Program-made: the position numbers and the translations under genes
NCBI RefSeq assembly: GCF_017833415.1
Contig: NZ_JAFICC010000005.1
Coordinates: forward strand, 248,001-312,000
Source of the DNA: Flavobacterium sp. 1355
GTDB taxonomy: Bacteria; Bacteroidota; Bacteroidia; Flavobacteriales; Flavobacteriaceae
Direction: 5' to 3'
DNA length: 64,000 bases
The notes under the pieces: generated by a model
What the model saw: the letters and a program-made list of their open reading frames with translations, nothing else
Database searches by the model: none
Told to the model about the DNA's origin: nothing
Part shown: piece by piece, positions 31,874 to 40,767 of the stretch
Position numbering within the stretch: the first letter of the stretch is position 1
Layout of the letters: every line of letters starts with the position of its first letter

Positions 31874-34800
31874 TTATATTTCTTCATTATGAATTACAGC
31901 TACCGGTTTTCCGGAAACTTTTTCTTGTAAGTGTTGGAATACGATGAATAAAACGGGGATAATCATTAATCCCAGAATTACTCCCGAAACCATCCCTCCG
32001 GCGGCACCAATACTAATAGAGTGGTTACCCTGAGCCGATGGGCCTTTGGCGCTCATCATTGGAATTAATCCAACTACGAAAGCCAGTGATGTCATGATAA
32101 TTGGACGTAAACGTAGTTTAGCCGCTTGTATAGACGCTGCGATTAATCCTTGTCCGGATCTTCGTCTTTGTGCTGCGAACTCTACAATCAGAATCGCATT
32201 TTTGGCGAGCAAACCGATAAGCATTACCAGTGCAACCTGTACGTAAATGTTGTTTTCGATTCCCGTTAAACCAATGGCAACAAATACTCCAAATATACCT
32301 GCAGGAATCGATAAGATTACAGCCAGAGGCAAAATGTAACTTTCATATTGTGCAGCAAGTAAGAAATAGATAAAGATCAGACACAATAAGAAAATAGTTG
32401 CCGATTGCCCTCCAGAAGAAATTTCTTCACGGGTTTGTCCGGAAAATTCAAATCCATAACCTGCAGGTAATTGTTTTGCTGCTACTTCTTCAATTGCTTT
32501 AATCGCATCTCCGGAACTAAATCCAGGTTTCGGAATCGCATTTATACCAATTGAGTTAAACAAGTTATATCTCGAAGCAGTTTCAGAACCATAAATACGG
32601 GTTAATTTCACCAAAGTATTTAACGGAACCATTTCGCCATCTTTGTTTTTTACAAACACACGGTCAATAGCTGTAGGATCGGCTCTGTCGGCAATATCTG
32701 CCTGAACAACCACACGGTAATATTTACCAAATCGGTTAAAGTCAGAAGCCTGTGCACTACCAAAATAAGCCTGCATGGTTTGCAGAATGTCTTTCACTTT
32801 TACACCCAACTGATCTGCTTTGGCATCATTAATATCCAGTTGCAATTGTGGATAATCGGCTTTGAAACTGGTAAAAGCTACTGCAATTTCCGGACGTTTC
32901 ATTAATTCACCAATAAACTGCTGAGAAATACCGCTAAACTTATCCAGCTTACCACCGGTTTTATCCTGTAGTACCAAATCTAATGCCTCAACATTACTAA
33001 AACCTGGTACAGTCGGGAAACTAAATACAAAGAAACTTCCTCCTGAAATCGCACCTAATTTTCCGCGGACCTCATTCATAATTTCATCAATATTTTTAAT
33101 TTCACCTCGCTCTTCATTTGGTTTAAGCAAAACAAAGACAACTGCAGAAGACGGGCTTGTAGAGTTTGTCAATAAGTTAAAACCAGAAATAGCAGTTACA
33201 AATCGAGAAGAATTTAAACCTCTTAAAGTGTTTTCAGCTTGGGTCATTACTTTTTGAGTCCCGTCTAACGATGTTCCCGACGGAGTGTTAACCGCAATTG
33301 CAATAAAACCTTGATCCTCTGTAGGAATAAATCCAGACGGAGTTGTTTTTACCATTATGATTGTTGCAAAAGTAATTAAAGCCAAACCTCCTAAACTAAC
33401 CCATTTGTTACGGATTAAGAATTTTAATCCGCCCACGTAACGGTTTGTCAATGAATCAAAACTTTTATTAAACCCGTTAAAGAATCTTTGCTTAAAGCCT
33501 TGTTTCACATAAGGAGAATTTCCTTCGTGTGCTGCGTGATTATCCTTTAAGAACAAAGCGGCAAGGGCAGGGCTCAATGTTAAGGCATTTACTGCCGAAA
33601 TTACAATTGCAATTGCCATCGTAAAAGCAAACTGACGATAGAAAACTCCTGTTGAGCCTTCCATAAAACCAACCGGCAGGAATACAGCAGCCATTACCAG
33701 CGTAATCGAGATAATAGCACCCGTTATTTCGTGCATAGCTTCATGTGTTGCTACTTTTGGAGACAAATGTTTATGCTCCATTTTCGCATGCACGGCCTCG
33801 ACGACCACAATCGCATCATCGACCACAATACCAATCGCCAGAATTAATGCGAAAAGGGTTAAAAGATTGATCGAGAATCCAAATAACTGCATGAAGAAGA
33901 ACGTTCCTAAAATTGCTACAGGTACAGCAATAGCCGGGATTAATGTTGATCTAAAATCTTGCAAAAAGATAAATACCACAATAAATACCAATATAAAAGC
34001 TTCTAATAAAGTATGTTTTACCTGATCGATCGATTGATCTAAAGATACTTTTGTGCTATAGAAAATATTGTGTTTAATTCCTGTTGGAAAATCTTTAGAG
34101 GCTTTGACCATCAATTTGTTGATCGCTACCTGAATATCGTTAGAGTTAGAACCTGCTAACTGAATAATACCAATTACAACTCCTTTTTTACCATTCAGAC
34201 GGGTTAAACTGTTGTAAGAGTAAGCACCAAGTTCCACTCTTGCCACGTCTTTTAAACGAAGGACAGAACCATCAGCATTAGAACGAATGGCAATATTTTG
34301 ATAATCTTCTGGTTTAGTTAGTTTTCCTTTGTATTTAATTACATATTCAAAAACTTCTTTACTTCTTTCTCCAAATTTACCTGGAGCCGCCTCAAGACTT
34401 TTATCCTGAATAGCTGCCATAACTTCGTTTGGCGTAACATTGTACGTAGACATTTGCGTTGGGTTTAACCATACACGCATAGAGTAATCTTTTACACCAC
34501 CAAAAATACTGGCAGCACCCACACCCGGAATACGTTTAATCTCTGGGATAATATTAATTTGAGCATAATTGGCCACAAACGTCTGATCATATTTCGATTC
34601 ATCCTCGGTATACATACCAATCGCCATGATAAAACTATTTTGTTGCTTTGCGGTAATTACACCTTGCTGAACAACCTCTGCAGGCAGCTGGCTGGTTGCC
34701 TGGGCAACCCTGTTCTGAACGTTTACAGCAGCCTGATCGGCATCTGTACCCAATTTAAAGAAAACTGTAATCGCAAGAGTACCATCGTTACTGGCAGTAG

Positions 34801-35038
34801 AGCTCATATACGTCATATTCTCAACACCATTTATAGATTCTTCCAGAGATGGTGCCACAGAACGTAAAACCGTTTCTGCGTTTGCTCCCGGATAAACCGC
34901 CGTTACCAAAACCGATGGTGGCGCAATATCAGGAAACTGTTGTAAAGGCAATTTTGTAAGTCCAAGTACTCCCAGAATCACCAATAAGATGGAAATTACG
35001 GTTGCCAGTACGGGTCTTTGTATAAATATTTTGAACAT
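31874..35038 (-). CDS. RND multidrug efflux pump, HAE1 type (AcrB-like)
   Basis: 1054 residues, full length for an AcrB-like pump with twelve membrane helices and two large periplasmic loops. The N terminus MFKIFIQRPVLATVISILLV and the proton-relay pair in GIVVDDAIVVVEAVH (helix 4) are intact, as is GLLAKNAILIVEFA in helix 11. It pumps hydrophobic compounds out using the proton gradient with the adaptor encoded 11 bases upstream and the outer-membrane factor downstream. The TetR gene and operator array upstream point to induction by a ligand. Confidence 0.97.
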   Translation of the reverse strand: MFKIFIQRPVLATVISILLVILGVLGLTKLPLQQFPDIAPPSVLVTAVYPGANAETVLRSVAPSLEESINGVENMTYMSSTASNDGTLAITVFFKLGTDADQAAVNVQNRVAQATSQLPAEVVQQGVITAKQQNSFIMAIGMYTEDESKYDQTFVANYAQINIIPEIKRIPGVGAASIFGGVKDYSMRVWLNPTQMSTYNVTPNEVMAAIQDKSLEAAPGKFGERSKEVFEYVIKYKGKLTKPEDYQNIAIRSNADGSVLRLKDVARVELGAYSYNSLTRLNGKKGVVIGIIQLAGSNSNDIQVAINKLMVKASKDFPTGIKHNIFYSTKVSLDQSIDQVKHTLLEAFILVFIVVFIFLQDFRSTLIPAIAVPVAILGTFFFMQLFGFSINLLTLFALILAIGIVVDDAIVVVEAVHAKMEHKHLSPKVATHEAMHEITGAIISITLVMAAVFLPVGFMEGSTGVFYRQFAFTMAIAIVISAVNALTLSPALAALFLKDNHAAHEGNSPYVKQGFKQRFFNGFNKSFDSLTNRYVGGLKFLIRNKWVSLGGLALITFATIIMVKTTPSGFIPTEDQGFIAIAVNTPSGTSLDGTQKVMTQAENTLRGLNSSRFVTAISGFNLLTNSTSPSSAVVFVLLKPNEERGEIKNIDEIMNEVRGKLGAISGGSFFVFSFPTVPGFSNVEALDLVLQDKTGGKLDKFSGISQQFIGELMKRPEIAVAFTSFKADYPQLQLDINDAKADQLGVKVKDILQTMQAYFGSAQASDFNRFGKYYRVVVQADIADRADPTAIDRVFVKNKDGEMVPLNTLVKLTRIYGSETASRYNLFNSIGINAIPKPGFSSGDAIKAIEEVAAKQLPAGYGFEFSGQTREEISSGGQSATIFLLCLIFIYFLLAAQYESYILPLAVILSIPAGIFGVFVAIGLTGIENNIYVQVALVMLIGLLAKNAILIVEFAAQRRRSGQGLIAASIQAAKLRLRPIIMTSLAFVVGLIPMMSAKGPSAQGNHSISIGAAGGMVSGVILGLMIIPVLFIVFQHLQEKVSGKPVAVIHNEEI

Positions 35039-35049
35039 TTTCGTAAAAA

Positions 35050-36195
35050 TTATTTTTTGTTAGTTATTTGGGCAACTTTAGCAGCACCTTTCTCAGGCTG
35101 GATAACTTGCCCTTCCTGAAGTTTGTCAATACCACTTAATACAATCTGGTCACCTGATTTTACACCATCCTTGATAAGATAGTTAGTACCACTTTTACCG
35201 ATTACAGTAATGGGCATTTTTGTAACCTTATTGTCTTTGCTTACTGTAAAGACAAAAACTTTGTCCTGCATTTCAATCGTAGCCGATTGCGGAACCAGAA
35301 TAGCATCGTCATGCTCTAATCCCAAACGAATTCTTCCTGTGTTTCCAGAACGCAAAGTTCCGTTTGCATTCGGAAAAGTAGCTCTCAAAGTAATAGCACC
35401 GGTAGTTTTATCAAACTGGCCATCTACCATATCAATTCTTCCTGTTTGAGGATACGCATTATTATCAGCTAATATCAAAGAAACCGGAGGCAATTTTTTG
35501 ATTTTGTCTCCAATACTGTTTCCGGCGTATTGAGATTTAAAATTGATAAAATCTGTTTCTCCCAAAGAGAAGTAAGCATAAACTTCATGAACATCAGAAA
35601 GTGTTGTCAAAGGCTCAACATCTGTTGCAGAAACCAAACTTCCTTGTTTTTTTGGCAATCTTCCGATGTAACCGCTTACAGGAGCCGTAACATTTGTATA
35701 TCCTAAATTGATTCTGGCAGAAGCCACCATTGCTTTTGCCTGTTCGATATTGGCAGCAGCAATTTTTTGAGAAGCTTTAGCCGTTTTTAACTGATAGTCA
35801 GAAACCACTTTGTTTTGCACCAAAGGAGTTAATTTATCAACCTCCAACTGAGAATTGATGAGGGCAGCCTCAGCAGCGTGAAGACTTGCCAAAGCATTGT
35901 TTAACTGCTCACGAAAAGGACGTTCGTTTATTTTAAATAAAGACTGACCTTTAGAAACATAAGCACCTTCGTCTACCAAAACGCGGTCTAAATTTCCGCT
36001 TACCTGCGGACGGATTTCAACATCTACAGTTCCTTGTATAGAAGCAGGATATTCATTATCTGTAGTAGTGTTTTCGCTAGTTATTGCCATAACCGGCAAT
36101 ACAGGAGCAGGTGCAGCAGCAGGAGCCTGCGACTTATCGGCACAGCTGCTTAGTACTAATGCCAGAATAAAGCTGGTTATAATTACATTTTTCAT
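35050..36195 (-). CDS. RND efflux periplasmic adaptor (AcrA-like lipoprotein)
   Basis: 381 residues from the ATG at 36195 (MKNVIITSFILAL). An in-frame ATG at 36321 would put 42 extra residues before the lipoprotein signal and is unlikely. The lipobox LSSC predicts lipidation at Cys17. A split lipoyl domain (VEIRPQVSGNLDRVLVDEGAYVSKGQSLFKI and APVSGYIGRLPKKQGSLV), a helical hairpin and a beta-barrel domain are in AcrA order. It couples the pump to the outer-membrane factor. The operator copies at 36288-36489 lie in its upstream region. Confidence 0.95.
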   Translation of the reverse strand: MKNVIITSFILALVLSSCADKSQAPAAAPAPVLPVMAITSENTTTDNEYPASIQGTVDVEIRPQVSGNLDRVLVDEGAYVSKGQSLFKINERPFREQLNNALASLHAAEAALINSQLEVDKLTPLVQNKVVSDYQLKTAKASQKIAAANIEQAKAMVASARINLGYTNVTAPVSGYIGRLPKKQGSLVSATDVEPLTTLSDVHEVYAYFSLGETDFINFKSQYAGNSIGDKIKKLPPVSLILADNNAYPQTGRIDMVDGQFDKTTGAITLRATFPNANGTLRSGNTGRIRLGLEHDDAILVPQSATIEMQDKVFVFTVSKDNKVTKMPITVIGKSGTNYLIKDGVKSGDQIVLSGIDKLQEGQVIQPEKGAAKVAQITNKK

Positions 36196-36287
36196 CTTAA
36201 TATTGGTTTTAATTTGTTGGACATTCTCGTTTTTAAAAAATTTATTTATTGTAGTATTTGAATTCATTTTAATTTTGTTTAATTTTC

Positions 36288-36298
36288 TAACACTGTTA
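36288..36298 (-). promoter_or_regulatory. TetR operator-like site 1
   Basis: TAACACTGTTA, a palindrome with one central base, followed by AGTAAA. It is the copy nearest the adaptor gene. On the minus strand it is preceded by TACATTTT, one base off a -7 box. Confidence 0.65.
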
Positions 36299-36366
36299 AG
36301 TAAAAATGTATGAAATTTCATATATCAGTCTTTTTAGATTCTATTTTAAATCGGTATTAAATTATT

Positions 36367-36377
36367 TATCACCGTTA
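36367..36377 (-). promoter_or_regulatory. TetR operator-like site 2
   Basis: TATCACCGTTA followed by AGTAAA, the most degenerate of the five copies (one arm reads TATCAC). Confidence 0.55.
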
Positions 36378-36420
36378 AGTAAAGATTAAAAAAACACGTT
36401 GTTATCTTTATTAAATTTTC

Positions 36421-36431
36421 TAACAGTGTTA
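36421..36431 (-). promoter_or_regulatory. TetR operator-like site 3
   Basis: TAACAGTGTTA followed by AGTGAA, preceded by AAATTTTC as in site 1. Confidence 0.6.
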
Positions 36432-36478
36432 AGTGAATGTTACAAAAAAAAGGATTTATATTATCCGATTAAATTATT

Positions 36479-36489
36479 TTACACTGTTA
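36479..36489 (-). promoter_or_regulatory. TetR operator-like site 4
   Basis: TTACACTGTTA followed by AGTAAAAATTGAAA. It sits 20 bases beyond the stop codon of the TetR gene. Confidence 0.6.
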
Positions 36490-36509
36490 AGTAAAAATTG
36501 AAAAAAAAA

Positions 36510-37103
36510 CTATTGTATAGATTTAATGATACCGCCAATGGCATCCTTCAAAATTTGTGCATTTATGGTTTCCAAAATATCACTTTTGTTAATGATGTTG
36601 ATGGCGATTAAACCATGAATAACAGAAAAGAAAGTAAAATATTTTTGTTTAATGATATCCTGACTCGGATTGCTGTCCTTCATTACTTCAGCAATTACTT
36701 GAGTGAATAATTTGTAAGGGCCTTCCTGAGCCGAACATCGTTGTGCACAGCAAGTCATTTGAACACCAAACATTAACTGATACATTTCAGTATTAGTAAA
36801 AGCAAAATCCCAGTATGTCATCCACATGGCTTCCAACTGGTCTTCAGGTTTTTCAAACTTATCTATTGCAATTTGCAATTCCTTAGTCAGTTTTATAAAA
36901 CCTTTGCCTGTTAGTTCTTCCAATATTGCTTCCTTATTCGAAAAGTATTCATAAATAATAGGAGCAGTATATTCGATTCTGTCGGCAATTTTACGCATAC
37001 TCAAACCATTCCAGCCTTCTTCTTTTACGATATCATAAGCAGCGCCAAGAATATTATTTCTTGTCTCTTCTTTTTGTCTTAAAATTCGATCTTTGCTAGC
37101 CAT
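36510..37103 (-). CDS. TetR/AcrR-family repressor of the efflux operon
   Basis: 197 residues. The N-terminal helix-turn-helix reads AYDIVKEEGWNGLSMRKIADRIEYTAPIIYEYFSNKEAIL. The C-terminal ligand domain contains WMTYWDFAFTNTEMYQLMFGVQMTCCAQRCSAQEG, similar to the WHG-type TetR domain. The cluster of cysteines (CCAQRC) may sense electrophiles or metal, which is speculation. It lies directly upstream of the adaptor, pump and outer-membrane factor genes on the same strand. One operator copy precedes its own gene and four lie between it and the adaptor, so it most likely represses both itself and the pump. Confidence 0.92.
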   Translation of the reverse strand: MASKDRILRQKEETRNNILGAAYDIVKEEGWNGLSMRKIADRIEYTAPIIYEYFSNKEAILEELTGKGFIKLTKELQIAIDKFEKPEDQLEAMWMTYWDFAFTNTEMYQLMFGVQMTCCAQRCSAQEGPYKLFTQVIAEVMKDSNPSQDIIKQKYFTFFSVIHGLIAINIINKSDILETINAQILKDAIGGIIKSIQ

Positions 37104-37125
37104 TTTATTCGAGTATTAAATTGTT

Positions 37126-37136
37126 TAACACCGTTA
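37126..37136 (-). promoter_or_regulatory. TetR operator-like site 5 (autoregulation)
   Basis: TAACACCGTTA lies between the -7 box at 37139-37146 and the start codon of the TetR gene at 37103. This is the position expected for self-repression. Confidence 0.7.
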
Positions 37137-37138
37137 GG

Positions 37139-37146
37139 CAAATGTA
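37139..37146 (-). promoter_or_regulatory. -7 box of the TetR gene
   Basis: TACATTTG on the minus strand is an exact TAnnTTTG match, two bases upstream of operator site 5 and 35 bases before the start codon. Confidence 0.65.
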
Positions 37147-37302
37147 TGACCGTTTTTCTGATTATGAAATAATTTTGTCATAATATTTTCTTATCGTGTC
37201 ATAGACTGATTCAAAATGACACGTAAAGCCCTTATTTTATTGGTATCTATTACTTTTTAATTTTTTCAGGAAGCAGACATTTTTTGGTTTTCAAGACCAT
37301 TT

Positions 37303-37383
37303 GTCCCGCTCTTCACTATATCTTTTGTGGTCTCGTTAAAAAAACGAGACCACAAAAGGATGCCGTTTCGATCGGGGCTAGGC
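37303..37383 (-). repeat. conserved-flank, variable-stem hairpin element (copy A)
   Basis: Perfect 16-base arms (37322-37337 and 37343-37358) with a 5-base loop. Read on the minus strand, the flanks are CCTAGCCCCGAT on one side and GAGCGGGAC on the other. Copy B at 40768-40850 has the same left flank and stem base but a different inner stem. Confidence 0.75.
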
Positions 37384-37420
37384 GAGAAGTATCTTTTTTA
37401 TTAGATTTTTAAGTCTCGTT

Positions 37421-37544
37421 TGTCATCCTGAGGGACGAAGGATCACACAAAACTCCGCAACGTAATTTGTCCTGCTTTGTCGAACCACTTATGTGCTAAT
37501 CTTTGTCGAGCTTCTTGTGCGATCCTTCGTTCCTCAGGAAGACA
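37421..37544. repeat. imperfect inverted repeat of the TGTCATCCTGA family
   Basis: Arms of about 30 bases (37421-37450 and 37515-37544) pair with a few mismatches. The right arm (GATCCTTCGTTCCTCAGGA) recurs at the end of each unit of the tandem repeat that follows. Confidence 0.7.
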
Positions 37545-37560
37545 AACTACGCAGTAAAAA

Positions 37561-38098
37561 TTCCATACCCTTGTCAGGCTGAGCGAAGTCGAAGCCCCGC
37601 AATCTAATTCGACAATTTAAAACAAAAAAAATCTGCAGAATCTGCCAGATCTGCGTGAAACAAAATAGAGAAAGATTAGTTCTAATCTTTGTAGATTTCT
37701 GAGTGCTATCCTTCGTTCCTCAGGAAGACAAACTAAGCAGTAAAATTCCATACCCTTGTCAGGCTGAGCGAAGTCGAAGCTCCGCAATCAAATTCGACAA
37801 TTTAAAACAAAAAAATCTGCAAAATCTGCCAGATCTGCGTGAAACAAAATAGAGAAAGATTAGTTCCAATCTTTGTAGATTCTGAGTGCGATTCTTCGTT
37901 CCTCAAGAAGACAAACTACGCAGTAAAATTCCATACCCTTGTCAGGCTGAGCGAAGTCGAAGCCCCGCAATCAAATTCGACAATTTAAAACAAAAAAAAT
38001 CTGCAGAATCTGCCAGATCTGCGTGAGACAAAATAGAGAAAGATTAGTTCTAACCTTTGTAGATTTCTGAGTGCGATCCTTCGTTCCTCAGGAAGACG
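37561..38098. repeat. three-copy tandem repeat, unit about 184 bp
   Basis: Units begin at 37561, 37746 and 37929 with TTCCATACCCTTGTCAGGCT, giving periods of 185 and 183 bases. Each unit contains GCGAAGTCGAAG, ATCTGCCAGATCTGCGTGA and a closing CTTCGTTCCTCAGGAAGAC with only a few differences. A partial unit end precedes the array at about 37520-37560. No open frame runs through it. It looks like stepwise duplication of a mobile repeat. Confidence 0.85.
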
Positions 38099-38151
38099 AA
38101 ACGAGAATAAGAATGTACGTATAGAATTTTTTCGTAACATTACAATAAAAA

Positions 38152-38592
38152 ATGAAAACGCTAACTACCATAAAAACGACAATCGCTGTTTTATTTTTTC
38201 AGCAGTTCGCATTTTCTCAGGAAACCAAAAAAGAAACTCCTGCAGAAATCAATTACACAATCGAAAACTGTGTCAACCATTTTGAAACAGACAAAGCAAG
38301 CAAAACAAAAGTAGGTTATCAATATTGGTTTGCCGATAAAAACTTCACTCAGGAAAACACACTCAAAATGAGTATCGTCGAGCCCGGAAAATCAACCCAC
38401 GCGCCACATCATCACGTCGAAGAAGAATTTTTCTACATCCTCGAAGGCACCGCCGAATTCTACCTCGACGGAAAAACCAAAACCGCCGGCCCAAACACCA
38501 GTTTCTACTGCCCGTCAAATATGGAACACGGAATCAAAAATGTTGGAAATACCGACTTGAAATATTTGGTTATCAAAAAGGATTTGAGGTAA
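38152..38592 (+). CDS. secreted cupin-domain protein
   Basis: 146 residues with a signal peptide (residues 1-22, ending FAFSQ). The cupin metal site is clear: HAPHHHVEEEFFYILEGTAEFYLDG carries the His, His, Glu ligands of motif 1, and MEHGIKNVGNTDLKYLVI provides the motif 2 His. It should be a small metal-binding periplasmic protein or isomerase/dioxygenase-like enzyme. The substrate is unknown. It stands alone next to the tandem repeat. Its third-position GC (for example ACCGCCGGCCC) is higher than in its neighbours, which may hint at transfer. Confidence 0.9.
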   Translation: MKTLTTIKTTIAVLFFQQFAFSQETKKETPAEINYTIENCVNHFETDKASKTKVGYQYWFADKNFTQENTLKMSIVEPGKSTHAPHHHVEEEFFYILEGTAEFYLDGKTKTAGPNTSFYCPSNMEHGIKNVGNTDLKYLVIKKDLR

Positions 38593-38899
38593 TTTCTTAA
38601 CCCAATTGTCATACAGAGCGAAGTCGAAGGCTATACTGTAAGAAGTCTGCTCCAATGAGACATTACAAATTTTGTACTAACTAATTTATACCATTATTTT
38701 CTTCGATTTAGTCCTATAAAATAATAAGCTAAATTGACATGAATTTTATATAATTTCAATTTAATTTTTAATAAAAAATTGATATTCAATTAATTAACTT
38801 TTATTAAAGAAAGGTTTAACATCATCTGTTTTCGCTGGCTGTCTGAAATAACTAATTTTAAGTAAATCAAATTAATAACATTTTTAAATATTTAAAATT
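38593..38899. other. non-coding gap with a partial repeat
   Basis: A short piece of the GAGCGAAGTCGAAGG repeat lies near 38616. The rest is AT-rich leader of the following gene. No promoter box was placed with confidence. Confidence 0.5.
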
Positions 38900-39445
38900 A
38901 TGAAAAATATAGCCATATTAGCCACAAACGGTTTTGAAGAATCAGAATTAGCATCACCTAAGGCCTATCTGGAAGAGCAAGGCTGGAAAGCAGATATTAT
39001 CAGTTTGAAATCTGGAACTATCAAGGCCTGGAAAGACGGTAATTGGAGTAACGAATATAATGTTGATGTAGTATTAGATCAGGCAAATGAAGCAGATTAC
39101 GATGCTTTGGTTCTTCCGGGGGGAGTTTTAAACCCTGATTCATTGAGAAGAGAAGAGGCTGCAGTAAATTTTGTACGCTCTTTTTTTGAAAGTAAAAAAC
39201 CAGTAGCGGCTATTTGTCATGGCCCCCAAATTCTGGTAGATGCTGATGTTTTGCAAGGCCGAAAAGTAACTTCGTTTTTCTCTGTTAAAAACGATTTGAA
39301 AAATGCCGGAGCACAATGGGAAGACTCAGAAGTAGTAGTAGACAATGGATTGGTAACCAGCCGAAACCCGAATGATTTGCCTGCTTTTAATAAAAAAATG
39401 GTGGAAGAAATTAAAGAAGGAATACACGAGCGTCAGACAGTGTAA
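38900..39445 (+). CDS. DJ-1/PfpI-family protein (YhbO-like)
   Basis: 181 residues. The nucleophile elbow AAICHGPQILV carries C106 with H107, and an early Glu (GFEESELASP) completes the DJ-1 acid pocket. The layout is that of PfpI/YhbO proteins, linked to protein deglycation or protease activity and to stress survival. No signal peptide. The gene is single, with a terminator directly after it. Confidence 0.93.
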   Translation: MKNIAILATNGFEESELASPKAYLEEQGWKADIISLKSGTIKAWKDGNWSNEYNVDVVLDQANEADYDALVLPGGVLNPDSLRREEAAVNFVRSFFESKKPVAAICHGPQILVDADVLQGRKVTSFFSVKNDLKNAGAQWEDSEVVVDNGLVTSRNPNDLPAFNKKMVEEIKEGIHERQTV

Positions 39446-39475
39446 TCTTTTTTTATTTATCATATTATAAAAAAT

Positions 39476-39505
39476 GCAAGATCAATTTTGGTCTTGCTTT
39501 TTTTT
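39476..39505 (+). terminator. intrinsic terminator after the PfpI-family gene
   Basis: GCAAGATC pairs with GGTCTTGC (one G-T pair) across a short loop, followed by a run of eight or more T. Confidence 0.85.
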
Positions 39506-39642
39506 GTAATAAATAGTTATCGGTGTTTTCTATTATTTAATTCATGTGGTTGAGGATTTAATTATTTTGCAGATGGGAAGTCAGAGATGTGCGCGCAGCG
39601 TTTGGGAAGAACACTTAGTACAGCGGACAAAAATGCTATTTT

Positions 39643-40047
39643 TTAATGTCTTGGATTATAATTTATGAACATACATTTAAAATTGTCTTTTAATGCTAAA
39701 AGACGAATTGTATCTTTCTCGTAATTTAAAATCTTATATTTCGAATCACATAATTCCAGAATACTATCATTCTTTGAATATTTCCAAGAACAATCTTTTA
39801 CTTGTCCGTCAATAAACATATGTTTTTCATTACTTGAAAGATGTCTATTTTCAAAATCACCATTTGGATAAAATTTCATGTAAAAAATAATTATTGATTT
39901 TGGATTATATTTATTATCACTTATGTAACACCATTTTTTATCTGCATTCATAAGTTGATTTTCAAATTCACTTTTTTTGCAGGAAGAAAATGAGATAATA
40001 ATAATTACGACTAGTATATTTTTAAACATTCGATTTATATATTTCAA
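39643..40047 (-). CDS. small lipoprotein, unknown function
   Basis: 134 residues. The lipobox SFSSC is followed by KKSEFENQL, so it is a lipoprotein. Start at 40047 or, equally likely, at the internal ATG at 40029 (MFKNILVV), which gives a neater signal peptide. The mature part (ADKKWCYISDNKYNPKSIIIFYMKFYPNGDF) looks like a small lipocalin-type beta domain of the kind found in many lone Flavobacterium lipoproteins. It is very AT-rich compared with its neighbours. No context gives a function. Confidence 0.65.
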   Translation of the reverse strand: MKYINRMFKNILVVIIIISFSSCKKSEFENQLMNADKKWCYISDNKYNPKSIIIFYMKFYPNGDFENRHLSSNEKHMFIDGQVKDCSWKYSKNDSILELCDSKYKILNYEKDTIRLLALKDNFKCMFINYNPRH

Positions 40048-40270
40048 TTATTTTATTTTTAGATTATAATTGGGTGCTTCATTAAAACTGATCACTTTAT
40101 GATTATTGTGTTCATGGACGAGACGCACTAGCGGGCGAAGTTTAAAAAAAAGAGTTTTTGAACTACTAATTTTTAACTTAATTTAAAGTGTCAAATCTAA
40201 CTAAAAAGTAAATTCATTGCTAAAAAAATGATTAGAGTTATTTTTTTATTTATAAATAATTTTCAATAAA

Positions 40271-40294
40271 AAGACTTCCATTTCTGGAAGTCTT
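40271..40294 (-). terminator. intrinsic terminator after the YjzC-like gene
   Basis: AAGACTTCCA and TGGAAGTCTT form a perfect 10-bp stem with a 4-base loop. On the minus strand it is followed by TTTTTATTG. It lies 20 bases after the stop codon at 40314. Confidence 0.85.
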
Positions 40295-40313
40295 AAAAAT
40301 AAACAATAAGCTG

Positions 40314-40481
40314 TTACGCATATCGAATTAACTTCCAGGTTACAGCTTTGTTGTTGTAAGGAGGAAATTGATTACCTTTAGCTAAAGGTATAGTTGTCGA
40401 TGGGGAAGACTGTGCCTCCCAAACTCCCGATTCAGGACATGTTTCACCGGTCTTGCGGGTTGTTCCTAATGGTAATGCCAT
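40314..40481 (-). CDS. 55-residue YjzC-like small protein
   Basis: The frame begins MALPLGTTRKTGETCPESG and continues through VWEAQSSPSTTIPLAKGNQFPPYNNKAVTWKLIRYA. The G-x-x-C/A-P-x-S-G-x-(W/Y) opening and the L-x-x-G-x-x-F-P-P ending with a final W-K resemble the short YjzC-like family and related one-Cys small proteins. A perfect terminator follows, and an AT-rich leader precedes it, which supports a real transcription unit. No function is known. Confidence 0.65.
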   Translation of the reverse strand: MALPLGTTRKTGETCPESGVWEAQSSPSTTIPLAKGNQFPPYNNKAVTWKLIRYA

Positions 40482-40767
40482 AATTTAAATAATTAAGTTA
40501 ATAATCAGTAAACTTAGAACCAATCATTACTTAATTATTACGGAAAACCTTTTTTGAGTTCTTTTTATAAGATAATTTAATTTTTTAGATAAATTAGTTG
40601 CTATTCTTGTCTTGTCTGTAAATCTATTTTAGGATTAAGTATAAATATATAAACTTTTTTCAGGACGAGACAATAATAAAAAAATAATTTTCTTTTATTC
40701 AAAAGTATCCATTTACCAATATAAACAACCAAGTACTTATACCTGATTATTTGTTATGAAAACAAAA

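Larger units (their letters stand above)
37147..38151. other. one-kilobase repeat-rich intergenic region
   Basis: No gene is supported. It contains a variable-stem hairpin element (37303-37383), an imperfect TGTCATCCTGA inverted repeat (37421-37544) and a three-copy tandem repeat (37561-38098). All lie between the TetR gene and the cupin gene. Confidence 0.8.

Noticed and set aside
36196..36321. N-terminal extension of the efflux adaptor
   Set aside because: It would place 42 residues before a normal lipoprotein signal and read through operator site 1.
37561..38098. Possible CRISPR array
   Set aside because: Units of about 184 bases are repeated whole, with no short repeat-spacer structure and no cas genes.
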